Shown piece by piece: positions 50,167 to 58,236 of a DNA stretch of 64,000 nt. The notes below the pieces were generated by a model. It was not told where the DNA came from. It did not search any database and saw only the letters and a program-made list of their open reading frames with translations. A program made the position numbers and the translations under genes. Numbering within the stretch: the stretch's first letter is position 1; each line of letters opens with the position of its first letter. This DNA comes from Hymenobacter convexus. GTDB taxonomy: Bacteria; Bacteroidota; Bacteroidia; Cytophagales; Hymenobacteraceae. The stretch lies in assembly GCF_030580955.1 (NCBI RefSeq), contig NZ_JAUQON010000005.1:415534-479533 (forward strand), written 5' to 3'.

Positions 50167-50982
50167 ATGAAATTAGCTTGGCTAACGGCTGCTTTATTGA
50201 GTGCGCAGGTAGGTTGGGCGCAGACGCGGCCGACCTACCCGTATAAAACCGTTGAATACATTGCCCCTGACAACCATGTGCTGCCCGGGCCCGAAGGAGC
50301 AGACCATCGGACGGAGCGCATCTTTCGGGATAGTTTGACGGGCTCGGTTAGGATTTACGACGCGGCCGGTCGGATTAAGGAGATAACCCCGTATGCGGAT
50401 ATGGCCCGCCACATCACGCTGGGGCCCCGCACCACGTATTACGACTCCGGCGCTACGCACACCAAAGAAGACCTGGTGGCCAACAAGCGCCAGGGCGAAT
50501 TCGTGGTGTATTACCCGGACGGCAAGGTGAAGCGTCGCGAAACCTACGAAGCCAACGAGCGCAAAACCGCCGAATGCTACGCCCCCGATGGGAGTGTGCT
50601 CCCTTATTACCCTTACGAAGTGATGCCCACATACAAGGGCGGCGGCACCGAGAAAATAGTGCGCGCCATTCAGGCCAACGTGCGGTATCCGGCCGAGGCG
50701 CTGCGCAATGGCACCGAGGGCCGGGTGTTCGTGTCGTTTCGCGTGTCGGCCACGGGTGCCGTGGAGGACGTGAGAGTCGTCAGAGGGCTGGGTAGCGCCC
50801 TGGATGCGGAAACCATAGCGGCCGTAAAAAAACTCTCCAACTTCACGCCCGGCATGCAGGACGGCGAACCCGCCGCCGTCACGTTTACCCTGCCCATTAC
50901 TTATCGCATTACGCAGGCGCCGCCCGCATTCCCCGCCCAAAACCAAGGTTTCGGCGGAGCAACCCAAGGCTTCCCCCGCTAA
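50167..50982 (+). CDS. Array protein 1: secreted YwqK/MORN-like repeat plus TonB-C-like domain
   Basis: The 271-residue product has a signal peptide (residues 1-18, ending GWAQ), two or three MORN/YwqK-type strands (GEFVVYYPDGKVKRRETYE at about 112-130), the signature AECYAPDGSVLPYYPYEVMP (about 137-156) and a TonB-C-type domain (about 165-255: ANVRYPAEALRNGTEGRVFV, then SATGAVEDVRVVRGLGSALD). It ends in a Gln/Gly/Phe tail. The cleavable signal makes a role as a true energy transducer unlikely; an envelope or extracellular binding role is a guess. It is the first of six tandem relatives and is nearly contiguous with alaS (12 nt). Confidence 0.82.
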   Translation: MKLAWLTAALLSAQVGWAQTRPTYPYKTVEYIAPDNHVLPGPEGADHRTERIFRDSLTGSVRIYDAAGRIKEITPYADMARHITLGPRTTYYDSGATHTKEDLVANKRQGEFVVYYPDGKVKRRETYEANERKTAECYAPDGSVLPYYPYEVMPTYKGGGTEKIVRAIQANVRYPAEALRNGTEGRVFVSFRVSATGAVEDVRVVRGLGSALDAETIAAVKKLSNFTPGMQDGEPAAVTFTLPITYRITQAPPAFPAQNQGFGGATQGFPR

Positions 50983-50989
50983 TTCGGCC

Positions 50990-51754
50990 ATGTATTTCCT
51001 TCTTTTCCGTCATGCCGTGGTGGCGCTGGTGGCCGCGCCCCTGGCCGCAGTTGCCCAAAACGCCCCCAGCGCTGATACTATCTACTACAACGCCGCGGCC
51101 GAATGCCTGCCCACCCGGGCGGGCGCCGTTCGCAGCATCGTGACCACGCCCACCGCGGCGGGCGGAATGGTGCAGCATGTTTTCAACCGCAGCGGCCGCC
51201 GACTAGAGCAGATTCCCTATTCCGATAAAGCGGGTAAGATGCGCGAGGGCATGGCGCTGAGCTGGTACCCCGGCGGCGAGTTGAAGGGCCGCCGTGTATA
51301 TCGCGCCGGCCAGCTCGAAGGCCAGTTGCAGGCCTATTACCCCGACGGGACCCTGCGCCAGCTGGAACTGTACGAAAAGGGCGACAGCAAAACCCGGCTG
51401 TGCTTCGATGCTGCGGGCAAGGTCACGAGCTGCCCGACTACTGCCGACGGTGCGCTGGTGTATGCCCGCTATCGGCGCGGGCCGCTGATGCTGGGCGAGG
51501 AGGTGAGCCATACGGTGCGCTTCGTGCCGCTGCCGCCCGGCAGCCGGGGCGAGCGGGTGATTGTGGCCTGCATGGTGGGCGTTGATGGCCAGATTCACGA
51601 AACCCGCATCTACAAAAGCGTGGGCCCCGAACACGACCGTGAAGCCCTGCGCGTGGTCGAAAACCTGCGCGCCACCTGGACCCCGGAACTGAAGGACAAC
51701 GAGCCGGTCGAGTCCTTCTACATGGTCAACGTCGACTTCCTGCCCCGGCACTAG
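50990..51754 (+). CDS. Array protein 2: divergent YwqK/MORN-like plus TonB-C-like protein
   Basis: The 254-residue product has a signal peptide (residues 1-23, ending AVAQ) and MORN-like strands (GMALSWYPGGELKGRRVY; GQLQAYYPDGTLRQLELYEK). The conserved Cys segment is changed to RLCFDAAGKVTSCPT, and the C-terminal domain keeps only the outline VIVACMVGVDGQIHETRIYK, then ATWTPELKDNEPV. The ECFGPDG and YPxxAL motifs of the array are lost, so this copy is the most diverged. It starts 7 nt after the previous stop. Confidence 0.8.
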   Translation: MYFLLFRHAVVALVAAPLAAVAQNAPSADTIYYNAAAECLPTRAGAVRSIVTTPTAAGGMVQHVFNRSGRRLEQIPYSDKAGKMREGMALSWYPGGELKGRRVYRAGQLEGQLQAYYPDGTLRQLELYEKGDSKTRLCFDAAGKVTSCPTTADGALVYARYRRGPLMLGEEVSHTVRFVPLPPGSRGERVIVACMVGVDGQIHETRIYKSVGPEHDREALRVVENLRATWTPELKDNEPVESFYMVNVDFLPRH

Positions 51755-51852
51755 CCCGCCCGGGTTGCCGGGGCGCCGGCTGGTTTGCATCTTTGAAGTT
51801 CCTTTCTTCGCTCACTTTTATCGGGTCGATACAGGCCTGTTGCATTGCCTTG

Positions 51853-52623
51853 ATGCCTTTCTACCGCTACCTGTCCCTGGCCGGCCTGGTGTTCGCGCTG
51901 CGCGGCGTGGCCCCGGCCGCGGCCCAACAAGCTCCGGCCAATCTGAAAACGGAATACCTGGATTCGGCCGGCGTGGTGCTGCCTTCGGCGCAGGGGGCCG
52001 CTTTCCGTTGCGAAACGGAGCATTTGGATGCCGATAAAGGCATTATGCGCACCTTTGCCATGACTGGCCGGCGCGAATCCGTCCGGGAAGTAGAGTTTCA
52101 AAAAGGCTTCCCGGTGCCCCACGGTTCGGTGGAGGCCTGGCACGATAACGGCCAGCTGAGCCGGCACGAAACGTATGTGCACGGCCGCCGTCTGGGCGAA
52201 ATGCGGCTTTATTACCCCAACGGCCAGCTCAAGCGGCGCGCCAGCTACACCAGCGACTTCACGTCGAGTGGCGAGTGCTTCGGGCCCGACGGACAGTCGG
52301 TGCCGTTTTTTGAGTACGAAAAGCTGCCCGTTTATCCCGTCGGTGACGGTGGCCTCGGGGCCGTGGTCTACGCTATTCAGCGCGGGGTGAAATACCCGAA
52401 GGATGCCTTGAAGGCCGGTAAATCCGGGCGGGTATTTGTGAGCTTCAAAGTAACCAAAACGGGGGCGGTGGCTGATGTCAAGGTGGTGCAGGGCGTTTTT
52501 CCGTCGCTCGATGAGCAAGTGGTGCAGTCTGTGCAGCGCCTGAAACCCTTCATCCCCGGCCAGCAGGACGGCCAGCCCGTGGCGGTCCCGTTCACCATCC
52601 CGGTCACGTTTGCCATTCAATAG
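51853..52623 (+). CDS. Array protein 3: secreted YwqK/MORN-like plus TonB-C-like domain
   Basis: From ATG 51853 the 256-residue product has a signal peptide (ending APAAAQ, about 25), MORN-like strands (GSVEAWHDNGQLSRHETYVH; GEMRLYYPNGQLKRRASYTS), the array signature ECFGPDGQSVPFFEYEKLPV (about 155) and the TonB-C-type domain (YPKDALKAGKSGRVFVSFKV to PFIPGQQDGQPV). A TTG start at 51793 would add 20 residues before a second possible signal and is less likely. The domain is closest to array proteins 1 and 4. Its stop is 7 nt before the next start. Confidence 0.84.
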   Translation: MPFYRYLSLAGLVFALRGVAPAAAQQAPANLKTEYLDSAGVVLPSAQGAAFRCETEHLDADKGIMRTFAMTGRRESVREVEFQKGFPVPHGSVEAWHDNGQLSRHETYVHGRRLGEMRLYYPNGQLKRRASYTSDFTSSGECFGPDGQSVPFFEYEKLPVYPVGDGGLGAVVYAIQRGVKYPKDALKAGKSGRVFVSFKVTKTGAVADVKVVQGVFPSLDEQVVQSVQRLKPFIPGQQDGQPVAVPFTIPVTFAIQ

Positions 52624-52630
52624 CCTCCCC

Positions 52631-53461
52631 ATGTCGATGACCTGCCACCGCCTGTTGCTCACGGCCGGCCTGCTGAGCTTCGCGGCGGCTGGGCGGGCCC
52701 AGGACCAGTCCACCCCGCCGAGCACCGCTCTGCCCGCCGCCCGCCCCGTCGAAATCGTGTACCTCGACGCCAACCGCCATAAGCTGCCTTCCGCAGCCGG
52801 GGCCATTGAGCGCAAGGAAACCACGTACCGCGACTCGGTAGGCGGTACCACGCGCACTTATTATCTGCCCTCGGGCAAGCTCAAGTCCTTTGTGCCGCTG
52901 GCCAATGTGCGCTCATTCCTGCGCCACGGCACCGTGAGCGAGTATTACGAGGGCGGCCAGCTGCGCTACCAGGCCACGTTTCGGGCCGGCAAAGTGGTGG
53001 GCGATTTGGTGACTTACTACGCCGATGGCAAACTCAAGCGGCGCGACCATCACCAGCCCGACCAGCCCGTGACGGGCGAATGCTTCGGGCCTGATGGCCA
53101 GCCGGTGGCTTACTTTCCTTACGAGCAGATGCCGGTGTATTCGGAAGGCGCCGGCGACAACGCCGCCGTGGTGCGCGCCGTGATGCTGAACACCCGCTAC
53201 CCCGTGGAGGCCCTGAAACAGCGGGTATTTGGGGTGGTGAAGGTGAAGTTTGTGGTGAGCCGCGACGGCCGCGTGGAGGACATCGAGCCCAACCAGCCCA
53301 AGGAAGGGGAGGTGCCCAAAAACCTGGCCCGCGCCTACCAGTCCTTGCAGGAAGCGGCCGTGAGTGCCGTGCGCCAGCTTAAGCCCTTCGCGCCGGGCCG
53401 GCAAGACGGCGAGCCGGTGGCCGTTTCCTTCACGGTGCCGGTCACGTTCCGTATCCAGTAA
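52631..53461 (+). CDS. Array protein 4: secreted YwqK/MORN-like plus TonB-C-like domain
   Basis: From ATG 52631 the 276-residue product has a signal peptide (ending AAAGRAQ, about 22), a Pro-rich spacer, MORN-like strands (GTVSEYYEGGQLRYQATFRA; GDLVTYYADGKLKRRDHHQP), the signature ECFGPDGQPVAYFPYEQMPV (about 150) and a TonB-C-type domain (YPVEALKQRVFGVVKVKFVV to PFAPGRQDGEPV). An insert with Pro/Lys/Glu (PNQPKEGEVPKN) breaks the domain. An alternative ATG lies 6 nt downstream. It is followed by a 117-nt gap before the helical array gene. Confidence 0.84.
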   Translation: MSMTCHRLLLTAGLLSFAAAGRAQDQSTPPSTALPAARPVEIVYLDANRHKLPSAAGAIERKETTYRDSVGGTTRTYYLPSGKLKSFVPLANVRSFLRHGTVSEYYEGGQLRYQATFRAGKVVGDLVTYYADGKLKRRDHHQPDQPVTGECFGPDGQPVAYFPYEQMPVYSEGAGDNAAVVRAVMLNTRYPVEALKQRVFGVVKVKFVVSRDGRVEDIEPNQPKEGEVPKNLARAYQSLQEAAVSAVRQLKPFAPGRQDGEPVAVSFTVPVTFRIQ

Positions 53462-53578
53462 CCAGGGTTGGGTGAGCGAGGGTGCAGGCAAAAAGAAGGG
53501 CGGGCAGCGGTTGGATAATTGGAACAAGTTGGCAACTTTGCGGCGGTCCAATTCCCACCATCTCCATTTTTTTTGCTT

Positions 53579-54550
53579 ATGCGCTTTTTTACCCAAATCG
53601 TCGTTGGCTGCTTTTTCTCGACCTGTGCCCTGCCCGCCGCGGCCCAAACTTTCAGCGACCCGGCCAGCTACAACAACGCCATCGTGAACGAGCAGGTCGA
53701 CCTGCTCAAGAAAAACCTGCGCTACATCAGCAAGGCCGCGCACAGCGAAAACGACCGCAAGATTGAAAACCGCCGCCTTGAAGTGGTGGAGCAAAACAAA
53801 GTGGCCGTGGCCAACGTGCAGCGCATACCCGCCGCCTACCAAGGCAACGCCGAGCTGCGCGCGGCGGCCCTGAAAGCCTTCAAAACCATGCTGGAAGTGT
53901 ACTCGGCCGACTACAAGCAGGTGAACGCCCTGGCCGCCACCCGCACCGAAAGCTTTGAAGCCATGGAACGCTACTACGCCGCCCAGGAAGCCGCCGAAGC
54001 CAAGCTGGCCGTGGTGGACGACAGCGTGAACGCCGCCCAACGGCGCTTTGCCAAGCAGTTCGGCATGAACATCGAGTCGACGCGCGAGTCGGTCAAACTG
54101 GCCGAATACACCCGCCAGGTCACGGCTGTGAACAAGTACCAGCACCAGGTTTTCCTGCCCTATTTCCGGGTGCAGAAAGCCAGTGCCAAACTAACAGACG
54201 CCCTCAACGCCCAGGACGCCGCCGCTTTCGAAGCCGCCCGCGTGACCCTGGCCGCCGAGGCCGAAAAATCGGCCGCCGAGCTGTCGGCCGTGCCGGCCTT
54301 TCGGGGCAAGGACATGGCCTACCGCAACGCCGCCCGCGACTTTGCCAACCTCTACATGGTGATGTGCGCCAAGCAGTTTGTGCAAGTGGCCGAGCTGATG
54401 AAAAACAAAGACCACCTCACCAAAGTAGACGCCCAAACCATCAACACGCACATCAACACCTTCAACACCCAGAACCAGAAGTTCAACGAAGCTTACAACC
54501 GCACCTCGGCCGCTTTTATGGATACCTACGTGCCGGTAATGAACGACTAA
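53579..54550 (+). CDS. Secreted helical protein inside the array (unknown function)
   Basis: From ATG 53579 the 323-residue product has a signal peptide (ending LPAAAQ, about 22) and is almost wholly helical and Ala/Glu/Lys-rich, with coiled-coil-like stretches (FEAMERYYAAQEAAEAKLAV; ARVTLAAEAEKSAAELSAVP). It has no membrane segment after the signal and no enzyme motif. The layout is reminiscent of small families of helical surface proteins seen in Leptospira and Bacteroidota, but I cannot name one with confidence. It lacks MORN and TonB-C features. It begins 117 nt after array protein 4 and ends 12 nt before array protein 5, so it is probably co-transcribed with them. Confidence 0.78.
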   Translation: MRFFTQIVVGCFFSTCALPAAAQTFSDPASYNNAIVNEQVDLLKKNLRYISKAAHSENDRKIENRRLEVVEQNKVAVANVQRIPAAYQGNAELRAAALKAFKTMLEVYSADYKQVNALAATRTESFEAMERYYAAQEAAEAKLAVVDDSVNAAQRRFAKQFGMNIESTRESVKLAEYTRQVTAVNKYQHQVFLPYFRVQKASAKLTDALNAQDAAAFEAARVTLAAEAEKSAAELSAVPAFRGKDMAYRNAARDFANLYMVMCAKQFVQVAELMKNKDHLTKVDAQTINTHINTFNTQNQKFNEAYNRTSAAFMDTYVPVMND

Positions 54551-54562
54551 CCGATTTCGACC

Positions 54563-55444
54563 ATGCCATTTAACCAAACGGGGGCTTTGGGCTCGAATTC
54601 ACTCAGAAGCTGGGCGAAAGCAGCATGCCTGTCTGCTATGGGCTTGGGTTGGGCCCTGCCAGGCGCCGCCCAATCAGGTCCGACTACTTACCCACGCAAA
54701 GTCATGGTTTACCTCACGGCGCAGGGCGAGCAAATGCTCACGGCCGACGGAGCCGACCACCGCGCCGAAATCACGATGCGCGACAGCGCGAGCGGCCTTA
54801 TGCGGGAATACTATCCGTCGGGCAAACTGTGGCGCGTAGTGCCCTTGGCCCACGTCGGGATGGGAATCCGCCACGGGGTAGCCATGAGTTACGACGAAGC
54901 GGGCAAGCTGCGCAAGCGGGAGGAATACGTGGGCGGGCACCGGCAAGGCGAGGTGCAACTGTTCGACGCCAGCGGCGCCCTGAGCCGCACGAAAGTATAC
55001 CAGCATGACAAACTGGTGAGCCAACAGTGCTTCACTGCCACGGGGCAGGCCACCGGGTGCCAGGAAGAAAAGCACGCGCCCCAGTACCCGGAGGGCATGA
55101 CCGGCCTGATGAGAGACATTCAAAAAGCTGTTGTGCTGCCTCCGGAGTACATGGTGAAGCGCAATTATGGCATCGCCACCCTTAAATTTATTGTGGACGA
55201 GCACGCCAAGATTACGGGGGCCACCGTACTGAAAGCGCCCTCGGAAAGCATGGGTCAGGCCGTACTGGATGCCCTGAAACGGATAGCCCCGTTCCAGGCA
55301 CCCCCCACCATTGATGGCGAAAACGTGGCTGTTATTTACACGCTGCCCATCAAGCTTGGTGCGCCGCCCCAAGGCTGGAACATGCCAAACGCCTATTATG
55401 ATTCGCCGAAAGTTAACTTCTTGACGGACGCGACTGACCACTAA
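54563..55444 (+). CDS. Array protein 5: secreted YwqK/MORN-like plus TonB-C-like domain
   Basis: The 293-residue product has an extended N terminus with a signal peptide (cleavage near LPGAAQ, about 37), MORN-like strands (HGVAMSYDEAGKLRKREEYV; GEVQLFDASGALSRTKVYQH), the Cys region SQQCFTATGQATGCQEEKHA with a second Cys instead of the GPDG signature, and a TonB-C-type domain (LKFIVDEHAKITGATVLKAP to PFQAPPTIDGENV). A 40-residue tail follows. It starts 12 nt after the helical gene. Confidence 0.82.
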   Translation: MPFNQTGALGSNSLRSWAKAACLSAMGLGWALPGAAQSGPTTYPRKVMVYLTAQGEQMLTADGADHRAEITMRDSASGLMREYYPSGKLWRVVPLAHVGMGIRHGVAMSYDEAGKLRKREEYVGGHRQGEVQLFDASGALSRTKVYQHDKLVSQQCFTATGQATGCQEEKHAPQYPEGMTGLMRDIQKAVVLPPEYMVKRNYGIATLKFIVDEHAKITGATVLKAPSESMGQAVLDALKRIAPFQAPPTIDGENVAVIYTLPIKLGAPPQGWNMPNAYYDSPKVNFLTDATDH

Positions 55445-55574
55445 GGGCGGGTGCTTAGTGCACCATTCGAAAAGAAATTTTAGCTGGCATCAACTCCTGC
55501 GTAGCTTGTGCGTAACTTTAGGTTTGTAGCCGCCCGCAAAGGTTCTGCGGCATTTCGGCCTCTACTATTATCCG

Positions 55575-56423
55575 GTGAAAGCACAGCTATTCGCGTTTGG
55601 GTTTTTGATAGGCTTGCCGCTGGCTAGCCTGGCGCAGGGGCCGGCCCTGCCCCAGCCGCCGGCCACTTTTTACACGCCCGATTTTCAGCTCACCACCCCG
55701 GCCGATACCACGGCCTACTGCGCCGAAACCACGTTTCGCGACAGCCTGGCCGCCGTCACGCGGGTGTATTATCCTTCAGGCGCGCTGCGGCAATACATTC
55801 CGTATAGCAATGCCTACCGCCAGACCGTGCACGGCACCCTCACCACCTGGTACGAAGATGGCCGGATGCGTACCAAAGAGGACTTCTACAACGGCCAGCG
55901 GCACGGCGACCTGCTCACCTACTACCCCGACGGCACCCTGAAGCGGCGCGACCATTACGAGAAGGGCCTTTGCGGCATCGGCAATTGCTACGGCCCCAAC
56001 GGCGCGCCGGTGCCCTATTTCATCTACGAGCAACTGCCGCTTTACCCCGGCGGCGAAGCCCAGCTCACCAAGGAGCTGGCCAAAGGCGTGCGCCTCACCC
56101 CCCGGGAAATGGACGCCATGCGCCGCGAAAGCGCCCACCTGTACCGCATGGCCCGCGCCGGCCTGAACCGCGAAGTCGACGTGGAGCTGCTGGTGGGCGA
56201 AGACGGCCGCATTGCCAACGCCAAGGTGGTGAAATCGAGCTCGTCGTTCCTCAACGAGGCCGCGCTGCGGGCCGTGGCCAAGCTCAAGCGGCAGTTTGTG
56301 CCCGCCCGGCGCGACGGCCAAACCGTGCAAAGCCGCTACACCGTGCCCGTGTACTACACCATGGAACTGCCGGCCCGAACGGCCGGTGGCGCTTATTACC
56401 CGCGGGCGGCGCGGGGCTGGTAG
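55575..56423 (+). CDS. Array protein 6: secreted YwqK/MORN-like plus TonB-C-like domain
   Basis: From GTG 55575 the 282-residue product has a signal peptide (ending LASLAQ, about 21), MORN-like strands (GTLTTWYEDGRMRTKEDFYN; GDLLTYYPDGTLKRRDHYEK), the signature NCYGPNGAPVPYFIYEQLPL (about 140) and a TonB-C-type domain interrupted by an insert containing MDAMRRESAHLYRMARAGLN before VDVELLVGEDGRIANAKVVK. There is no in-frame ATG before the signal, so GTG is taken as the start. It closes the array, 146 nt before gatB; the gap in front of it (130 nt) holds no clear feature. Confidence 0.83.
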   Translation: MKAQLFAFGFLIGLPLASLAQGPALPQPPATFYTPDFQLTTPADTTAYCAETTFRDSLAAVTRVYYPSGALRQYIPYSNAYRQTVHGTLTTWYEDGRMRTKEDFYNGQRHGDLLTYYPDGTLKRRDHYEKGLCGIGNCYGPNGAPVPYFIYEQLPLYPGGEAQLTKELAKGVRLTPREMDAMRRESAHLYRMARAGLNREVDVELLVGEDGRIANAKVVKSSSSFLNEAALRAVAKLKRQFVPARRDGQTVQSRYTVPVYYTMELPARTAGGAYYPRAARGW

Positions 56424-56569
56424 CCGCCAGCCACGGGCGGTTGCGGGGGGTGAAATAAACAGGTTTGCGGGCATGTGGCGGGCTTTTGGGGGCGGTCCAG
56501 CGTGGCGGGCTTGACCGCAGCCGTTACCTTTAAGGCTGAATAGCTTTTAGTACCCCGCGTTTTCTTGTT

Positions 56570-58024
56570 ATGGACGAAGCCACCCTTGCCCAATACCAGC
56601 CCGTTATCGGCCTCGAAGTACACGCTCAGTTGCTGACGCACAGCAAAATGTACTCGGCCGATGAGAACGAGTACGGCGTTGCGCCCAATACCAACCTGTC
56701 GGTTATCACCCTCGGCCACCCCGGCACCTTGCCCAAGGTGAACCGCACGGCCGTGGAGTTTGCCATGAAAATGGGCCTGGCCACCAACTGCCAGATTCGG
56801 CGCGACAACCTGTTTGCCCGCAAAAACTACTTTTACCCCGACCTGCCCAAGGGCTACCAGATTACGCAGGACAAAACCCCGATTTGCTACGACGGCCACG
56901 TCGACATTCGGGTGGCCGACGGCGTGAAGAAAATTGGCGTCACGCGTATTCACATGGAGGAAGACGCGGGCAAATCGATGCACCTGGCCGGCGAAACCGA
57001 AACCCTCGTGGACCTGAACCGCGCCGGTGTGCCGCTCATCGAGATTGTGAGCGAGCCCGACATCCGCACCGGCGAGGAAGCCTACGCCTACCTGACCGAA
57101 ATCAAGAAGCTGGTGGAATACCTCGGCATCTGCGACGGCAACATGGAAGAAGGCTCCCTGCGCTGCGACGCCAACATTTCGGTGATGAAAAAGGGCGCTA
57201 CCCAGTTCGGCATGAAGGTGGAGGTGAAGAACATGAACTCCTTCCGCAACGTGCAGCGCGCCATTGCCTACGAGATTGAACGCCAAATCACCATCATTGA
57301 GGCCGGCGGCGAAGTGGACAGCGAAACCCGCGGCTTTGACGCCGCCAGCGGCACCACCAACGGCCAGCGCAGCAAGGAAACCCTCAACGACTACCGCTAC
57401 TTCCCCGAGCCCGACCTGCCCCCGCTGGTGATTTCGGACGAATGGCTGCACCGCGTGGCCGCCGAACTGCCGGCCCTGCCGCAGCAGCTTTACTCGCGCT
57501 TCGTGGGCGAGCTGGGCCTCAGCGACTACGACGCCTCCGTGTTGATTGACCAGAAGGAGGTGGCCCTGTTTTTCGACGACCTCTCGCGCCTCACGCCCAA
57601 CGCCAAAGCCGCCGCCAACTGGGTGATGGGCCCGGTGAAAAGCTACCTCAACGAGCGCGCCCTCACCATGGCCGATTTCCCGCTCGACGCCGCCCAGCTG
57701 GCCGGCATCATCGAACTGATTGACGCGGGCAAAATCAACTACTCGGTGGCCAGCAAGCAGCTGTTTCCGCACTTCCTCGAGCACCCCACCGCCAACGCCA
57801 CCGGTGCCGCCGAAAGTCTCGGCCTGCTCCAGCAAGCCGACAACGGCGAACTAGCCGCGCTGGTGGAGCAGGTGCTGGCCGGCAATCCCGCCAAGGTAGC
57901 CGAGTACCGCGCCGGCAAAAAGTCGCTCACCGGCATGTTCATGGGCGAACTCATGAAGCTAACTAGTGGCAAAGCCGACCCCAAGCTGGCCAACCAGCTC
58001 CTGCGCGCCGCGCTGGAAGGGTAG
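56570..58024 (+). CDS. gatB: Asp-tRNA(Asn)/Glu-tRNA(Gln) amidotransferase subunit B
   Basis: The 484-residue product binds misacylated tRNA and catalyses its kinase-like activation in the GatCAB complex. The opening YQPVIGLEVHAQLLTHSKMY, the phosphotransfer core YFYPDLPKGYQITQ (about 87-100) and HMEEDAGKSMH, the RAGVPLIEIVSEPDIRTGEE stretch, and the C-terminal helical GatB/YqeY domain (about 325-484) are all present. It is of normal length. It starts 146 nt after the last array gene; GatA and GatC are not in the window. Confidence 0.97.
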   Translation: MDEATLAQYQPVIGLEVHAQLLTHSKMYSADENEYGVAPNTNLSVITLGHPGTLPKVNRTAVEFAMKMGLATNCQIRRDNLFARKNYFYPDLPKGYQITQDKTPICYDGHVDIRVADGVKKIGVTRIHMEEDAGKSMHLAGETETLVDLNRAGVPLIEIVSEPDIRTGEEAYAYLTEIKKLVEYLGICDGNMEEGSLRCDANISVMKKGATQFGMKVEVKNMNSFRNVQRAIAYEIERQITIIEAGGEVDSETRGFDAASGTTNGQRSKETLNDYRYFPEPDLPPLVISDEWLHRVAAELPALPQQLYSRFVGELGLSDYDASVLIDQKEVALFFDDLSRLTPNAKAAANWVMGPVKSYLNERALTMADFPLDAAQLAGIIELIDAGKINYSVASKQLFPHFLEHPTANATGAAESLGLLQQADNGELAALVEQVLAGNPAKVAEYRAGKKSLTGMFMGELMKLTSGKADPKLANQLLRAALEG

Positions 58025-58045
58025 GAATTGAACGATACAAGAGGC

Positions 58046-58145
58046 CGTCATGCAGAGCGCAGCGAAGCATCTCGCGTGCCGGAGCAAACCAATCGACTTA
58101 AGTTAGTGGTGGCGGGCAAGAAGCTTCGCTGCGCTCTGCATGACG
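58046..58145. repeat. Dispersed palindromic element, copy 8
   Basis: Arms at 58046-58068 and 58123-58145 pair perfectly over 23 bp, with core GTCATGCAGAGCGCAGCG. It follows gatB by 22 nt, with a 54-nt spacer, longer than in most copies. Confidence 0.9.
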
Positions 58146-58236
58146 TACCGTATTTGACATAACAGACGGTTCTGTGGAACAATAACTTTTCTGCCTGGCG
58201 TTGGCTATTTTTACGCATCAGCACATGCTCCATCCT

